Assembly: GCF_913020055.1 (NCBI RefSeq)
Contig: NZ_CAJWCF010000004.1
Location: 1-64,000, forward strand
Length of the DNA stretch: 64,000 nucleotides
Direction of reading: 5' to 3'
From: an uncultured Paraglaciecola sp.
GTDB taxonomy: Bacteria > Pseudomonadota > Gammaproteobacteria > Enterobacterales > Alteromonadaceae
Position numbers and translations under genes: made by a program. The stretch's first letter is position 1. Each line of letters opens with the position of its first letter. Under the pieces are notes generated by a model, which was not told where the DNA came from, did not search any database, and saw only the letters and a list, made by a program, of their open reading frames with translations. Below are positions 29,811-39,796 of this stretch, in pieces.

Positions 29811-30040
29811 GCATGGTATGTTCTCGTTATAGGCATTTAACAAGACTAAAAGTTTATGTGAGTGTTGCTGAAACCTTAAAATATGAGTTGTTTTGTTTTA
29901 TATGACAAGACGTGCATTCCTAATTATATAAGAAGTTCAAGGATTTATTGGTAACAATATTCAACGCCAAAGGGATAAAAGTACTTTACTCAAGCTAGGA
30001 AACCGCTGTGATTATTGAAAGTGTAGGAGGAGGTAATTAC

Positions 30041-30910
30041 ATGCAATGGATCCGATTTAAAAGTTTTCGGTTTTTGTATAGTTTAAATTTTGGCAAATTC
30101 ATATTTGGCTTATTTATATTGTTTGCTGTTTCCTCTCAATCATCCGCTAAAACATTGAAACAAGAATTAGATGATTTGCCTCAAATCAATATAGAAATAG
30201 CGTCGTTTCACTTCCCACCTTTCACTCAAAGAACCAAAAAAGGAGGAGTTTCAGGTAAGGGAGTTGAAACCGCCAAAGCCTTCTGCACGATTGCTCGCAT
30301 GACATGTGAAGTGATTCTCTACCCAACTGCTCGTGCCTATATGAATATAGAAAATGGCACTAGTGATGTTTTGATGACCGCTGATATACGTAGATTTGAG
30401 CGGTGTTGTGACTATAGCAAATGGTCTTACCCTTTTGTTGCAGGCTTGATTACAGAACGCTTAAATGATGATATACCGTTTAAAGAAGCCAACTTAAAAG
30501 GCCATAGTTTAGTTATGGTGAGAGGATGGCAATCCATTTATGACGTATATCCAAATCTCAAGGACTTAGTCGCTAAGGGTGAAGTTGAACTGATTGAAAC
30601 GAATTCAATCGAGTCAGCTATAAAGATTTATAGTCGAAGTAGAACTTCATTGTTATGGGGGTCAAGAAAGGTTTTTGAATGGTATTTTAACCAAATGTCG
30701 GTGCAGTGGAAGGAGGAAGACTTTAAACCTTTGGTGTTAAGTAGTGCAGGTATCTGGATTTCTAAACGAAGTGAGCAACATGAAAATATACTATATAGAT
30801 TCAATTTAGCTTTCCAATATTTAAAAACGCAAGGAAGTTTAGATAAAGAGAATTTTCTTGAGCCTTCCCTAATGAAATTAGTCTATTCTGAAGCTGAAAC
30901 TCCTAATTAG
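30041..30910 (+). CDS. Periplasmic substrate-binding protein (SBP_bac_3-like)
   Basis: Hydrophobic N-terminus, IEIASFHFPPFTQ...GVETAKAFCTIARMTCEVILYPTARAYMNIENGTSDVLM; no transporter partner nearby. Confidence 0.7.
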   Translation: MQWIRFKSFRFLYSLNFGKFIFGLFILFAVSSQSSAKTLKQELDDLPQINIEIASFHFPPFTQRTKKGGVSGKGVETAKAFCTIARMTCEVILYPTARAYMNIENGTSDVLMTADIRRFERCCDYSKWSYPFVAGLITERLNDDIPFKEANLKGHSLVMVRGWQSIYDVYPNLKDLVAKGEVELIETNSIESAIKIYSRSRTSLLWGSRKVFEWYFNQMSVQWKEEDFKPLVLSSAGIWISKRSEQHENILYRFNLAFQYLKTQGSLDKENFLEPSLMKLVYSEAETPN

Positions 30911-31035
30911 AAAAACCCTATTATCACCCATTCCATGGGTTTCTCTTTGTCTTTTTTGTCTTTTTTGTCTTCTTTGGCAATGCCCATCAATTTAGACAGT
31001 TGAACTACAAAGTCTATTCTGCCCCCATAATATTC
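30907..31035 (-). pseudogene. Decayed fragment of a nitroreductase gene
   Basis: Minus-strand EYYGGRIDFVVQLSKLMGIAKEDKKDKKDKEKPMEWVIIGFF bounded by stops, alignable to YEGIHRQRQIDVAIQLFEVMGITREDKEKRMEWMMRGFRQF of the intact nitroreductase at 34007-34678. Confidence 0.75.
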
Positions 31036-31153
31036 TTAGTATAGAAACCAATGTGGGTATTACTTCCAAGTGTTTTTTTCAGTAATAATTTGAGTGTTTA
31101 GCTTAGTTCGACCTTGCTACTTTTTAAATATAAGTGGCTTTTATATATTTTAT

Positions 31154-31993
31154 TCAACCCTTCCTATAGACCTCAAAATCAATCTCACTTAGGCGGTAGT
31201 AATAAACGATTGAAGCCACAATCAGTTGAAAATAAATGCAGCTGACAATGTCCTGATAGTCTCGCATATCCAGTGCAGAGAGGATGAGGTCGACTGATAG
31301 TTTAATTAGCACTGCCATCCCAGACAATACAAACAAATACACGGTGCGACGGGTATCGCGTATTCTTACTTGCTCAGGTTGCAAAGGATCGGGTTTTTGA
31401 AAGTAAACATAGTAATAAATCCCGCCTGCAAGGATCAGGTCTATTATGGCTAGGCCAAGCAGGTTGATGTAACCGGCGAAACCATCAAAGGGGTGTTGCA
31501 CTAAATACCAGATAAGAACGATGTACGTTATATGGCCTATTGCCAGTGCGTACAAATAGTTTTTGCCAATAAAGTCGGTCAGTTTACGGGGGCTAAGCTG
31601 AGCTTTTCTGCTTGGCCCTTGGTTTAGTTTACGCAGTAACTTAGCATAGTTTGTACTAATAATTGCAACCCAAATTAGAGGAGCCATTTGCAGCATAAAA
31701 TAAAAGGAACTCACCGATTGACTGTCCCAACCGAGTAACTCATCTGCTCCAATGGCGATGCTGAATACGAAAATGAATATACCAAGTATCATCATCAAAA
31801 AATTAGCGTTTCTATATTTAAGTATTTGCTTCTTAATTGTTTCCACCGAAACCGGATACAAGTTTGCATATTCACTGGGTGGATGTTGCTCAATGGCGTT
31901 TTCAGTTCGCTCCACCAGTATTTTGGGGAAGTAATAAGAGACTAAAATTATTTGGCTTAAAAATACGCCAAAAAGAAAGTCGATTGTATCCAT
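31154..31993 (-). CDS. Multi-TM membrane protein of unknown function (paralog A)
   Basis: About 7 hydrophobic segments; shared motif AQLSPRKLTDFI with the next gene. Confidence 0.7.
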   Translation of the reverse strand: MDTIDFLFGVFLSQIILVSYYFPKILVERTENAIEQHPPSEYANLYPVSVETIKKQILKYRNANFLMMILGIFIFVFSIAIGADELLGWDSQSVSSFYFMLQMAPLIWVAIISTNYAKLLRKLNQGPSRKAQLSPRKLTDFIGKNYLYALAIGHITYIVLIWYLVQHPFDGFAGYINLLGLAIIDLILAGGIYYYVYFQKPDPLQPEQVRIRDTRRTVYLFVLSGMAVLIKLSVDLILSALDMRDYQDIVSCIYFQLIVASIVYYYRLSEIDFEVYRKG

Positions 31994-32075
31994 GTCGTGC
32001 TCCTTAAATCATTGACTTAGCAGGCTCTGGGCTCTGACTATTATTTTGTTTTTTCTACTCTGTATTTGCGTAAAC

Positions 32076-32165
32076 TCAGCCAGCATTATTTTTCGCTTTT
32101 AGTGTGGCGAGTATTACTATTACTGCCACCACCACGGTTATTCCGATAATCAACAAAATATGCAT
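32076..32165 (-). CDS. 29-aa single-TM microprotein (not in ORF track)
   Basis: MHILLIIGITVVVAVIVILATLKAKNNAG*, preceded by AGGAG-like SD (CAGGAGTCATAATATG). Confidence 0.5.
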   Translation of the reverse strand: MHILLIIGITVVVAVIVILATLKAKNNAG

Positions 32166-32219
32166 ATTATGACTCCTGCTGAGTGGATAAAGCTGTTCAC
32201 TGAGCTATAAGGGTTTTCC

Positions 32220-33080
32220 TTAGACCGGGGCATCATTTTTATAATTATCGAAATTGATATCTTCAATTTTAATAGAGCGCAACATGGCACCTATGCCAAA
32301 TACCGCTATCAATTGCCAGTAGAGACTGTTTAAGACAATTTCGAACTGGTCTAAGGCATAAGTCTGAAAGGCGACCGTGACCAACAAAAAAATACTGATT
32401 ACGATACTTACAGTGGCCATTGAATGCAGTGACAGACTAATTTCTTTGTTCCGGTCCCGACTATCCTGATAGGGATTGAGTTTTCTGCCATACAGTTTCC
32501 ATACACCCAAGGCAACAAACAGGCCGTTGCTTAGACTAAGTGCTGAGACGGTAACCACTGCGTCAAATACCCAGGTCCATTGATTGACATACAGAACGAA
32601 CAGAATAAAAGTCACATACAGTACTAGCGCAAAACCAAACAAAATCGGGGATATAAAGTCAAACAGTCGGCGAGGGCTGAGCTCGGCGTGACGGGCAGTA
32701 CGAGTATCGTTTATTCGCATTAAACGTAGTTCCCTGAAACCTGAAATTTCTAGCAATGCAAGGGGTATGAATTGCAGCATACCAAATGCCAATGGCAGGG
32801 CTTCCAAGCGGGTATGTTGGGGATCATAGTCACCGGCAAAGAGTCCGTAAAGAAGCAACACCCCTAAACCACAGGCCAAAATAATGTGATTGAACAGACG
32901 ATATTTTGCCTGGCCCTTTTGTATTGTATCTAAGGACCCAGTGTAGAGTTTTGCATAGTTTTGCGGTGGGTAGTTATTTATAACGTAGCCCATTCGGCGC
33001 AGGAGTTGTCGCGGATAGACATAAGAAATCAATATGATTTGACAGAGGAAAACTAAGATAAATAATAGGTTAATTGTCAT
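32220..33080 (-). CDS. Multi-TM membrane protein of unknown function (paralog B)
   Basis: Same architecture as 31154-31993; motif AELSPRRLFDFI; near GntR gene. Confidence 0.7.
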   Translation of the reverse strand: MTINLLFILVFLCQIILISYVYPRQLLRRMGYVINNYPPQNYAKLYTGSLDTIQKGQAKYRLFNHIILACGLGVLLLYGLFAGDYDPQHTRLEALPLAFGMLQFIPLALLEISGFRELRLMRINDTRTARHAELSPRRLFDFISPILFGFALVLYVTFILFVLYVNQWTWVFDAVVTVSALSLSNGLFVALGVWKLYGRKLNPYQDSRDRNKEISLSLHSMATVSIVISIFLLVTVAFQTYALDQFEIVLNSLYWQLIAVFGIGAMLRSIKIEDINFDNYKNDAPV

Positions 33081-33090
33081 GAGCTGCTCC

Positions 33091-33471
33091 TTATTTGTTT
33101 CGTTCGTTCATTAGATTGGCAAAGGCAATACGAATTTCTGAATCCGTTACCCCAGCATTTCTAAATGAGCTGATGCTTACACTAAGTTGCTGATTGACCC
33201 AGGCATTCAAATCAATACTGCAATTTGCTTTAGCATCCGGGTGTACAAAGGTGCCACGATAGCCACGTGTTTGGATCACAGCATCCCGTTCAAGCAGGCG
33301 ATACGCTTTCGCAACAGTTTTACTGTTCAGCTCAAGATCATTTGCTAGCTGTCTAATTGAAGGTAGAGGATCACCCGGTTTTTTACTGTCGCTGGCGATG
33401 GCCTGTTTAATTTGTGCTACCAATTGTGCAAATAACGGAATGGGGTCATCAATGTTAACTATTATTTCCAC
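33091..33471 (-). CDS. GntR family regulator, YtrA-type (short C-terminus)
   Basis: PIPLFAQLVAQIKQAIASDSKKPGDPLPSIRQLANDLELNSKTVAKAYRLLERDAVIQTRGYRGTFV; 126 aa. Confidence 0.88.
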   Translation of the reverse strand: MEIIVNIDDPIPLFAQLVAQIKQAIASDSKKPGDPLPSIRQLANDLELNSKTVAKAYRLLERDAVIQTRGYRGTFVHPDAKANCSIDLNAWVNQQLSVSISSFRNAGVTDSEIRIAFANLMNERNK

Positions 33472-33917
33472 TATTCAATTGCTCCATATGTACCCTGTGA
33501 TGTAATGGTACAACTAAATCATGTTTTTACAAGTAACTATGTTGATCTTTTCTTTTGTAATGACTTAAGTAATTGAAATTAAAGTTTTTTTAATTGTTAA
33601 TTGAAGAGGTGTTAATGCTTAATCTAAAGAAACATAGATATTTCTTCATTTTGTAAATGGGATACAAGGGCTGTAGTAGCTAAATAAAGTTCAACTTTTA
33701 TCGCACAGATATCTTATATTTCACTGTTCTAGCCACCCAAAAGGCATGGGATAATGGTTTAGAATGCAAAGTCGCCAGACAAGCCAGAATGAATGAGCAC
33801 CAACCTATAGCAATGGCCTAAACGCTTAAAAAAAACTTGAAAAGCAGGAAGGTAGAGACGAGTAAATCCGCAAACTGGCGAATAAATTAAAATTTAAAAA
33901 TGGCTGTTATACACGCT

Positions 33918-33949
33918 AAGAGCGGCTATTAAAACTAGCCGCTCTTTTT
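33918..33949 (+). terminator. Rho-independent terminator
   Basis: AAGAGCGGCTA-ttaaaac-TAGCCGCTCTTTTTT. Confidence 0.8.
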
Positions 33950-34006
33950 AATGTTTGAGATGTGGGCATATTTCCAGCGGGACAATCTAGTTCACGCTAG
34001 GCTGCT

Positions 34007-34678
34007 CTAAAACCCATGATAAGACACAAAGTCTTTATTATCAGCGCGGGTTGAACGCACTTCGTTCGCCGCAAAGTCTTCATCTGGGTAACCCATCGCA
34101 ATACAAATCATAATTGCTTCGTCATCTGGTATTTGTGCATGTTTGTGTACTACATCGGATTGCATAATTCCTTGGCCGTTAATGACACAACCTAAACCTA
34201 GATCCCAAGCGGCTAGCACAATGCCGTAAGCCAATGAGCCCAAACCAAACTGTGTAATGCCTGCAGGCTCGAGGGTTTTGTCGTAAGTTAGAACAAGTGA
34301 TACGGGTGCGTCAAACTGACGAAAGCCTCTCATCATCCATTCCATACGTTTTTCTTTGTCTTCTCTGGTAATACCCATCACTTCAAATAATTGAATAGCC
34401 ACGTCAATCTGACGTTGTCTGTGTATACCTTCATAATCTTCTTTATATGGGAAGTCACGAACATTGGGTTTACCCGCCAGCGTTTCCTTAGTGTTACCTT
34501 CACGTATTTTATCTAGAACATCACCTGTAACAGCATGGATTTTCCACGTCTGGGTGTTGTAAGACGAAGGCGCCCACTTCGCTGCGTTGATAACCGCATC
34601 TACTAGTTCTTTCGATACTGCTTTGTCTTTGAACCCTCTAACACTCTTTCGTGATGCGGCAAATTCTGCAAAATTCAT
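34007..34678 (-). CDS. Nitroreductase family protein
   Basis: FAASRKSVRGFKDKAVSKELVDAVINAAKWAPSSYNTQTWKI; FGLGSLAYGIVLAAWDLGLGCVINGQ. Confidence 0.9.
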   Translation of the reverse strand: MNFAEFAASRKSVRGFKDKAVSKELVDAVINAAKWAPSSYNTQTWKIHAVTGDVLDKIREGNTKETLAGKPNVRDFPYKEDYEGIHRQRQIDVAIQLFEVMGITREDKEKRMEWMMRGFRQFDAPVSLVLTYDKTLEPAGITQFGLGSLAYGIVLAAWDLGLGCVINGQGIMQSDVVHKHAQIPDDEAIMICIAMGYPDEDFAANEVRSTRADNKDFVSYHGF

Positions 34679-34921
34679 ATAAACCTATATTGTTCAAATA
34701 GTATACCTAATGAGTATCAATATAACGTAAGCGTCTAATAGGTAAAAATCATGCAAACTTATTATCGGGCTAACGTCTTATTTATTCGGCAATTATCATT
34801 AATTTTTAGCAGTAGTGAATGGAACTCACCATTCCCTTAGCAAATATTTATTTTGGGTTTGGTCTTACCGTATGAACTAGATACAATACTGTGCAGATTA
34901 GTTTGTTGATCCTATAAGTGA

Positions 34922-35566
34922 TTGAATATGTCCAAAACCATGAATATTGCATTTTTAGTGTTTGTATTGCTGTATATGTTAGGTCTATTTTATGTGGTGG
35001 ATTTTTTATGGCTGCTTAAAATTATACCCATTGCCATCACGGGAGTTAGCGTTTTTAAAACCCAAGCTAGCTCAAGTCGTTCCGTATTAATTGTGGCGTT
35101 AGTGTTCAGCGGTTGTGGCGATTTATTGCTCGCATTTGATGAGTTTATCTTTGGTGTTGCAGCTTTTCTTTTAGCCCAATTAAGTTATGCCTTAATATTT
35201 AGGGCTTACTGGCAAAGTATCTCAACTCGTTGGGCAATGAGTGTTGGGTTGTTAATTTATATGGTATTTATGGCGTGGCTATTACTACCTAGTCTAGGTG
35301 ATTTACAGTTGCCAGTTATGGCCTATTTGTTGGTTATTAGTGCAATGGGTTTATTGGCTGTCCAGTCATCGTTGCCTATACGCTGGGCAGTATTGGGAGC
35401 TGTTGTGTTTATTATTTCGGATTCTTTGATTGCTGTTAATAAGTTTATTAGTCCAGTTCCATTTGAGAGCTATTGGATAATGAGTACCTATTATGCGGCG
35501 CAATTTATGTTGGTGACTAGTTTGCTTAAATCAGCTAAACCTCAGAGCAAAGCTAGGAAAAATTAA
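34922..35566 (+). CDS. YhhN/TMEM86-like integral membrane protein (lysoplasmalogenase family)
   Basis: Multi-TM; FSGCGDLLLAFDEFIFGVAAFLLAQLSYALIF, FIISDSLIAVNKF. Confidence 0.82.
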   Translation: MNMSKTMNIAFLVFVLLYMLGLFYVVDFLWLLKIIPIAITGVSVFKTQASSSRSVLIVALVFSGCGDLLLAFDEFIFGVAAFLLAQLSYALIFRAYWQSISTRWAMSVGLLIYMVFMAWLLLPSLGDLQLPVMAYLLVISAMGLLAVQSSLPIRWAVLGAVVFIISDSLIAVNKFISPVPFESYWIMSTYYAAQFMLVTSLLKSAKPQSKARKN

Positions 35567-35570
35567 TGCA

Positions 35571-35600
35571 AAAAAAAGCCGCATTAATTGCGGCATTTTT
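35571..35600. terminator. Bidirectional terminator
   Basis: AAAAAAAGCCGCA-ttaat-TGCGGCATTTTT. Confidence 0.8.
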
Positions 35601-35615
35601 ATACTAGGTAGAAAA

Positions 35616-36035
35616 TTAATCTACGTCGCAGTCTACTTTACACTCGCCATAAAGATATAAACTGTGATGGGTCAGTTTCATATTATGACGTTCGGCTACT
35701 TCGTCTTGACGTTTTTCGATAACGTCATCTTCAAACTCAATAACTTTACCGCACTTTAAACAAACCAGATGATCATGGTGGTTTTTATGACTTATTTCAA
35801 AAACCGACTTACCGCCTTCAAAGTGATGGCGATTTAAAATTCCCGCATCATCAAATTGGTTTAATACCCGGTAAACTGTAGCCAAACCGATATCTTCGTC
35901 ATGATCAATTAGAATTTTATATACGTCTTCAGCACTGATATGTTGATTTTCAGGGAGTTGTAATATTTCTAGGATTTTTAAGCGAGGGAGAGTGATTTTT
36001 AAGCCCGCTTTTTTCAATTCTTTATTTTGATCCAT
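35616..36035 (-). CDS. fur: Ferric uptake regulator
   Basis: LKKAGLKITLPRLKILEIL, HISAEDVYKIL, GLATVYRVLNQFDDAGIL, HHDHLVCLKCGKVIEF. Confidence 0.95.
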   Translation of the reverse strand: MDQNKELKKAGLKITLPRLKILEILQLPENQHISAEDVYKILIDHDEDIGLATVYRVLNQFDDAGILNRHHFEGGKSVFEISHKNHHDHLVCLKCGKVIEFEDDVIEKRQDEVAERHNMKLTHHSLYLYGECKVDCDVD

Positions 36036-36117
36036 TATCTTACTTACATATAAATGTGTGAGTTCATTATAGGGTACCTAGTTTGATTTAAAAGCTATTT
36101 ACCTGTTTAGTTTGTAA

Positions 36118-36139
36118 AAAAGGAGCCGTAGCTCCTTTT
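36118..36139 (-). terminator. Terminator downstream of fldA
   Basis: AAAAGGAGC-cgta-GCTCCTTTT. Confidence 0.75.
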
Positions 36140-36144
36140 ATAAT

Positions 36145-36669
36145 TTATCCTAACTCAGCTAAACAAAGCTCATCGTGTATTTGTTTGCACCACGCTTTTA
36201 CTCTTTGCTCAGTGAGTTCAGGTTGACGGTCTTCGTCGATCCCTAAACCTACAAAGTGGTTTTCGTCGGCCATTCCCTTAGATGCTTCAAAGTCATAACT
36301 GTCGGTTGGCCATTGGCCTACTAAAATTGCGCCTTTAGCTTCGACTATGTCTCTTACCATTCCCATAGCATCAAGGAAATATTCTGCGTAATCTTCTTGA
36401 TCACCACAGCCAAATATTGCCACCAACTTATCTTCAAAATCGATTAGTTCGAGTTCAGGAAAAAAGTCATCCCAATCACATTGTGCTTCACCATAATACC
36501 AAGTCGGAATACCGAAAAGTAACAGGTCAAACTCAGCAATATCTTCTTTGCTGCTTTTGGCAATGTCTTTAACATCTATTAGGTTTTTGCCTAATTCTTT
36601 CTGGATCATCTTAGCAATATGTTCTGTATTGCCAGTGTCGCTGCCGAAAAATAGCCCCACACTTGCCAT
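36145..36669 (-). CDS. fldA: Flavodoxin
   Basis: VGLFFGSDTGNTEHIAKMI, GIPTWYYGEAQCDWDDF, IFGCGDQEDYAEYFLDAMG. Confidence 0.95.
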   Translation of the reverse strand: MASVGLFFGSDTGNTEHIAKMIQKELGKNLIDVKDIAKSSKEDIAEFDLLLFGIPTWYYGEAQCDWDDFFPELELIDFEDKLVAIFGCGDQEDYAEYFLDAMGMVRDIVEAKGAILVGQWPTDSYDFEASKGMADENHFVGLGIDEDRQPELTEQRVKAWCKQIHDELCLAELG

Positions 36670-36737
36670 TATTACTTGTTCCTCAACTTAGATAAAAATT
36701 CAATCTGGTTTCAATTAACGCTAAATCTAGAAATAGC

Positions 36738-36947
36738 TTAGCCGTCGATAACCAATTGCATGATGCCTTTAAATATAAATCCTGCGGCACCTAAAAACAG
36801 AACAAAATACACAACAAGTTTGCCTATAAGTGGCACGTTGTTTTTATTAAGTACATCGTGAACTACATACGCCATTAGTAGAAACAGGCCTATTATCGTT
36901 ACGTTTAAACCAATTGCTTCGATTTGCTCATAATGGTCACTTAACAT
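36738..36947 (-). CDS. DUF2788-like small membrane protein
   Basis: Two TM, 69 aa, between fldA and ybfF-like gene. Confidence 0.7.
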   Translation of the reverse strand: MLSDHYEQIEAIGLNVTIIGLFLLMAYVVHDVLNKNNVPLIGKLVVYFVLFLGAAGFIFKGIMQLVIDG

Positions 36948-37030
36948 GTACTTTGATCATCTCTCTTAAAAATCTGGCGCATATTAACATAGAGTCTTTA
37001 CTATGAAAATTGCCCTGAGTGTTAGCATGC

Positions 37031-37804
37031 TTATTTTATCAAAAATGCCGATATTAATTTGCCACATATCTCTGGTTTTTCAGCATGTAACCAATGGCCA
37101 GCACGACTTACCATTTTTGACTGGCTATTAGGAAATAACTGGACTACCGCCGGTTTATATTCGGCTAACAAATAATCTGAGTGTTCACCTTTTAAAAACA
37201 AAACTGGACCTTCATAAGGATGAACTGACGTTATAGCTGAAGATATTTTTGCGTAATCTTTTTGCAGTAATTCAAGATTAAAACGCCATTTCCAAATATC
37301 GTTTTCATTGTACAAGCTTTTTAACAGAAATTGCCGCGTTGAAATGTCTTCTACATATCTTGCTAAGGCAACATCTGCTTCTTTTCGACTGGTAATATCA
37401 GCTAAAACAACATTGTTTAATCCTCGAAATACATTCGAGTGGCGCGCGCTGTATTCAACCGGTGCGATATCTAAAACGACCAAGTGATTTATTAGTTCAT
37501 TTTGATTAAGAGCCAGTTGCATGGCTACTTTACCGCCTAAAGAATGTCCAACTACGCTGAGTTTTGTAATCTTTAGACTGTTGATGAGCGTATGAATTAG
37601 TTCTGCATAGTGCTCAAAACTAAAGGATTGAGTTGCAGCGGATTTTCCATGATCAGGTAGATCTATTGATAACACCTGATAAGAATCAGTAAATTGCCTG
37701 CGTAATGCAGACAGGTTATCTAAACTTCCAAATAAGCCGTGAATTAACATTAACCAAGGTTTATCTGCTGAGTCAGAGTGTATTTGATAGTTTACTGCGT
37801 TCAT
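37031..37804 (-). CDS. ybfF: Alpha/beta hydrolase, YbfF-type esterase
   Basis: LIHGLFGSLDNLSALR, DLPDHGKSA, VVGHSLGGKVAMQLAL, GHWLHAEKP. Confidence 0.85.
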   Translation of the reverse strand: MNAVNYQIHSDSADKPWLMLIHGLFGSLDNLSALRRQFTDSYQVLSIDLPDHGKSAATQSFSFEHYAELIHTLINSLKITKLSVVGHSLGGKVAMQLALNQNELINHLVVLDIAPVEYSARHSNVFRGLNNVVLADITSRKEADVALARYVEDISTRQFLLKSLYNENDIWKWRFNLELLQKDYAKISSAITSVHPYEGPVLFLKGEHSDYLLAEYKPAVVQLFPNSQSKMVSRAGHWLHAEKPEICGKLISAFLIK

Positions 37805-37840
37805 ATAACCTGTATCGATCCCTAAAGAAAAAAAGCAAAA

Positions 37841-37864
37841 ACTAATGAGGTTTCCCTCATTAGT
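37841..37864 (-). terminator. Terminator downstream of ETF-QO gene
   Basis: ACTAATGAGG...CCTCATTAGT followed by T-rich tract on minus strand. Confidence 0.75.
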
Positions 37865-37874
37865 TCAACAAATC

Positions 37875-39527
37875 TTACATATTAGGGTAGTTTGGCCCAC
37901 CGGCACCTTCAGGTACAACCCATGTAATATTTTGAGTCGGATCTTTGATGTCACATGTTTTGCAGTGCACGCAGTTTTGTCCATTTATCTGTAGTTGTTT
38001 TTCACCTTGTTCTGTTTCAATAATTTCATAAACACCCGCTGGGCAGTATCGTTGCGCGGGTTCATCATACTTCGCCAAGTTAACCGTGATAGGAACTGTC
38101 TTGTCTTTTAGCTTTAAATGACAAGGTTGTTCTTCTTCATGGTTAGTATTGGATAAAAACACAGAAGATAATTTGTCAAAACTTAAAACACCGTCGGGTT
38201 TAGGATAGTCAATTTTAACGCAGTCGTCTGAGCTCTTAAGTAACAGATGATCTGCAACCTCATCTCTGAAATTAAAGGGTAAGTTACCTTTGAACCAGTT
38301 TTGTTCTAGCGTGTTGTAAGCACCGCCCATAAAGGTGCCGAATTTATGCAGGGCAGGGCCGAAGTTACGTGATCTGAATAATTCATCGTACAACCAAGAA
38401 TCTTTAAATTTCTGAGTGTAACTAACTAATTCTTGTGACGGAGCCGCATCAGCATTACTTAACACTTCCATTAGTGTTTCTGCAGCAAGTAGCCCAGATT
38501 TCATCGCTGTGTGATTACCTTTGATTTTAGCAAAGTTTAAGGTACCGGCATCACAACCCACTAATAGACCACCAGGAAAGGTCATTTTAGGTAAAGAGTT
38601 AAAACCACCTTTGGCGATTGCTCTTGCGCCATAAGATACTCGTTTACCACCTTCGAGATACTGTTTGAAAACAGGGTGATGTTTCAGTCGTTGGAATTCA
38701 TCAAATGGACTTAGATGAGTATTGCTATAGTTCAGGTCTAATATTAGCCCTACTAAAACTTGGTTGTTTTCTGCATGGTAAAGGTAAGAGCCACCTGTGG
38801 CGTCTGTGATTGGCCATCCTGCGGTATGTACTACTAGGCCTTCTTGATGTTTGGCAGGATCAATATCCCAAATTTCTTTGAAACCAATGCCGTAATGTTG
38901 CGGAGATTGACCTTTATCTAACTCAAACTTTTCAATTAGCTGTTTACCTAGATGCCCACGGCAACCTTCTGCAAACACAGTATATTTAGCTTTTAATTCC
39001 ATACCAGGCATAAACGAATCTTTAGGTTGGCCTTGTTCATCAAGACCCATATCGCCAGTTATAACACCACCGACACTGCCGTCTTCGTTGTATAAAACGT
39101 CTGATGCAGCAAAACCTGGGAAGATCTCAACACCAAGTGCTTCAGCCTGTTCAGCTAACCAGCGGCATACATTACCCATACTAACAATGTAGTTACCATG
39201 GTTGTGCATAGTCTTTGGGGTCATGAAACTAGGGATTTTACTGCCTTTGTTTTCATTGTTAAGCCAATAAATGTCGTCCCCAGTGACTGGTGTATTAAGT
39301 GGTGCGCCTTTTTCTTTCCAATCTGGGAATAGCTCATCCAATGCGCGAGTTTCAAAGACTGCGCCTGACAAAATGTGTGCGCCAACTTCAGAGCCTTTTT
39401 CAACAACACAAACCATTAACTCTTGGTTTTTTTCCTGAGCAATTTGCATCAACCGGCACGCAGTTGACAGACCAGCAGGGCCAGCACCGACTACTACTAC
39501 ATCAAACTCCATCGATTCTCGTTCCAC
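37875..39527 (-). CDS. Electron transfer flavoprotein-ubiquinone oxidoreductase
   Basis: VVVGAGPAGLSTACRLMQ, ILSGAVFETRALDELFPDWKEKGAPLNTPV, C-terminal NCVHCKTCDIKDPTQNITWVVPEGAGGPNYPNM. Confidence 0.95.
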   Translation of the reverse strand: MERESMEFDVVVVGAGPAGLSTACRLMQIAQEKNQELMVCVVEKGSEVGAHILSGAVFETRALDELFPDWKEKGAPLNTPVTGDDIYWLNNENKGSKIPSFMTPKTMHNHGNYIVSMGNVCRWLAEQAEALGVEIFPGFAASDVLYNEDGSVGGVITGDMGLDEQGQPKDSFMPGMELKAKYTVFAEGCRGHLGKQLIEKFELDKGQSPQHYGIGFKEIWDIDPAKHQEGLVVHTAGWPITDATGGSYLYHAENNQVLVGLILDLNYSNTHLSPFDEFQRLKHHPVFKQYLEGGKRVSYGARAIAKGGFNSLPKMTFPGGLLVGCDAGTLNFAKIKGNHTAMKSGLLAAETLMEVLSNADAAPSQELVSYTQKFKDSWLYDELFRSRNFGPALHKFGTFMGGAYNTLEQNWFKGNLPFNFRDEVADHLLLKSSDDCVKIDYPKPDGVLSFDKLSSVFLSNTNHEEEQPCHLKLKDKTVPITVNLAKYDEPAQRYCPAGVYEIIETEQGEKQLQINGQNCVHCKTCDIKDPTQNITWVVPEGAGGPNYPNM

Positions 39528-39796
39528 TTGTTTGTCCTCTTTTTAGATTTAACTATTCATAAAAATGTACTTAACTATTCACATAAAAAATAGTTGCGAA
39601 CCTTATTCATAACCATATTTTAGTCGGCGAATGTCTGTTTTTACATCAGATTAAGCGTTTAATTGTACAAAAACTAATAACACTAGTAACTAGCTTTGGG
39701 ATATATAAATACTTCGATTAGTCACAAATTATTCATATTAAACAATGAGTTAATTTGTTCTTTAGACTGAAATAATAATATTCCAAAACTCAATAT

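Noticed and set aside
33672-33810. Short frame NFYRTDILYFTVLATQKAWDNGLECKVARQARMNEHQPIAMA* between the GntR and nitroreductase genes
   Set aside because: No start codon or recognisable family; could be another gene relic but I cannot support an identity.
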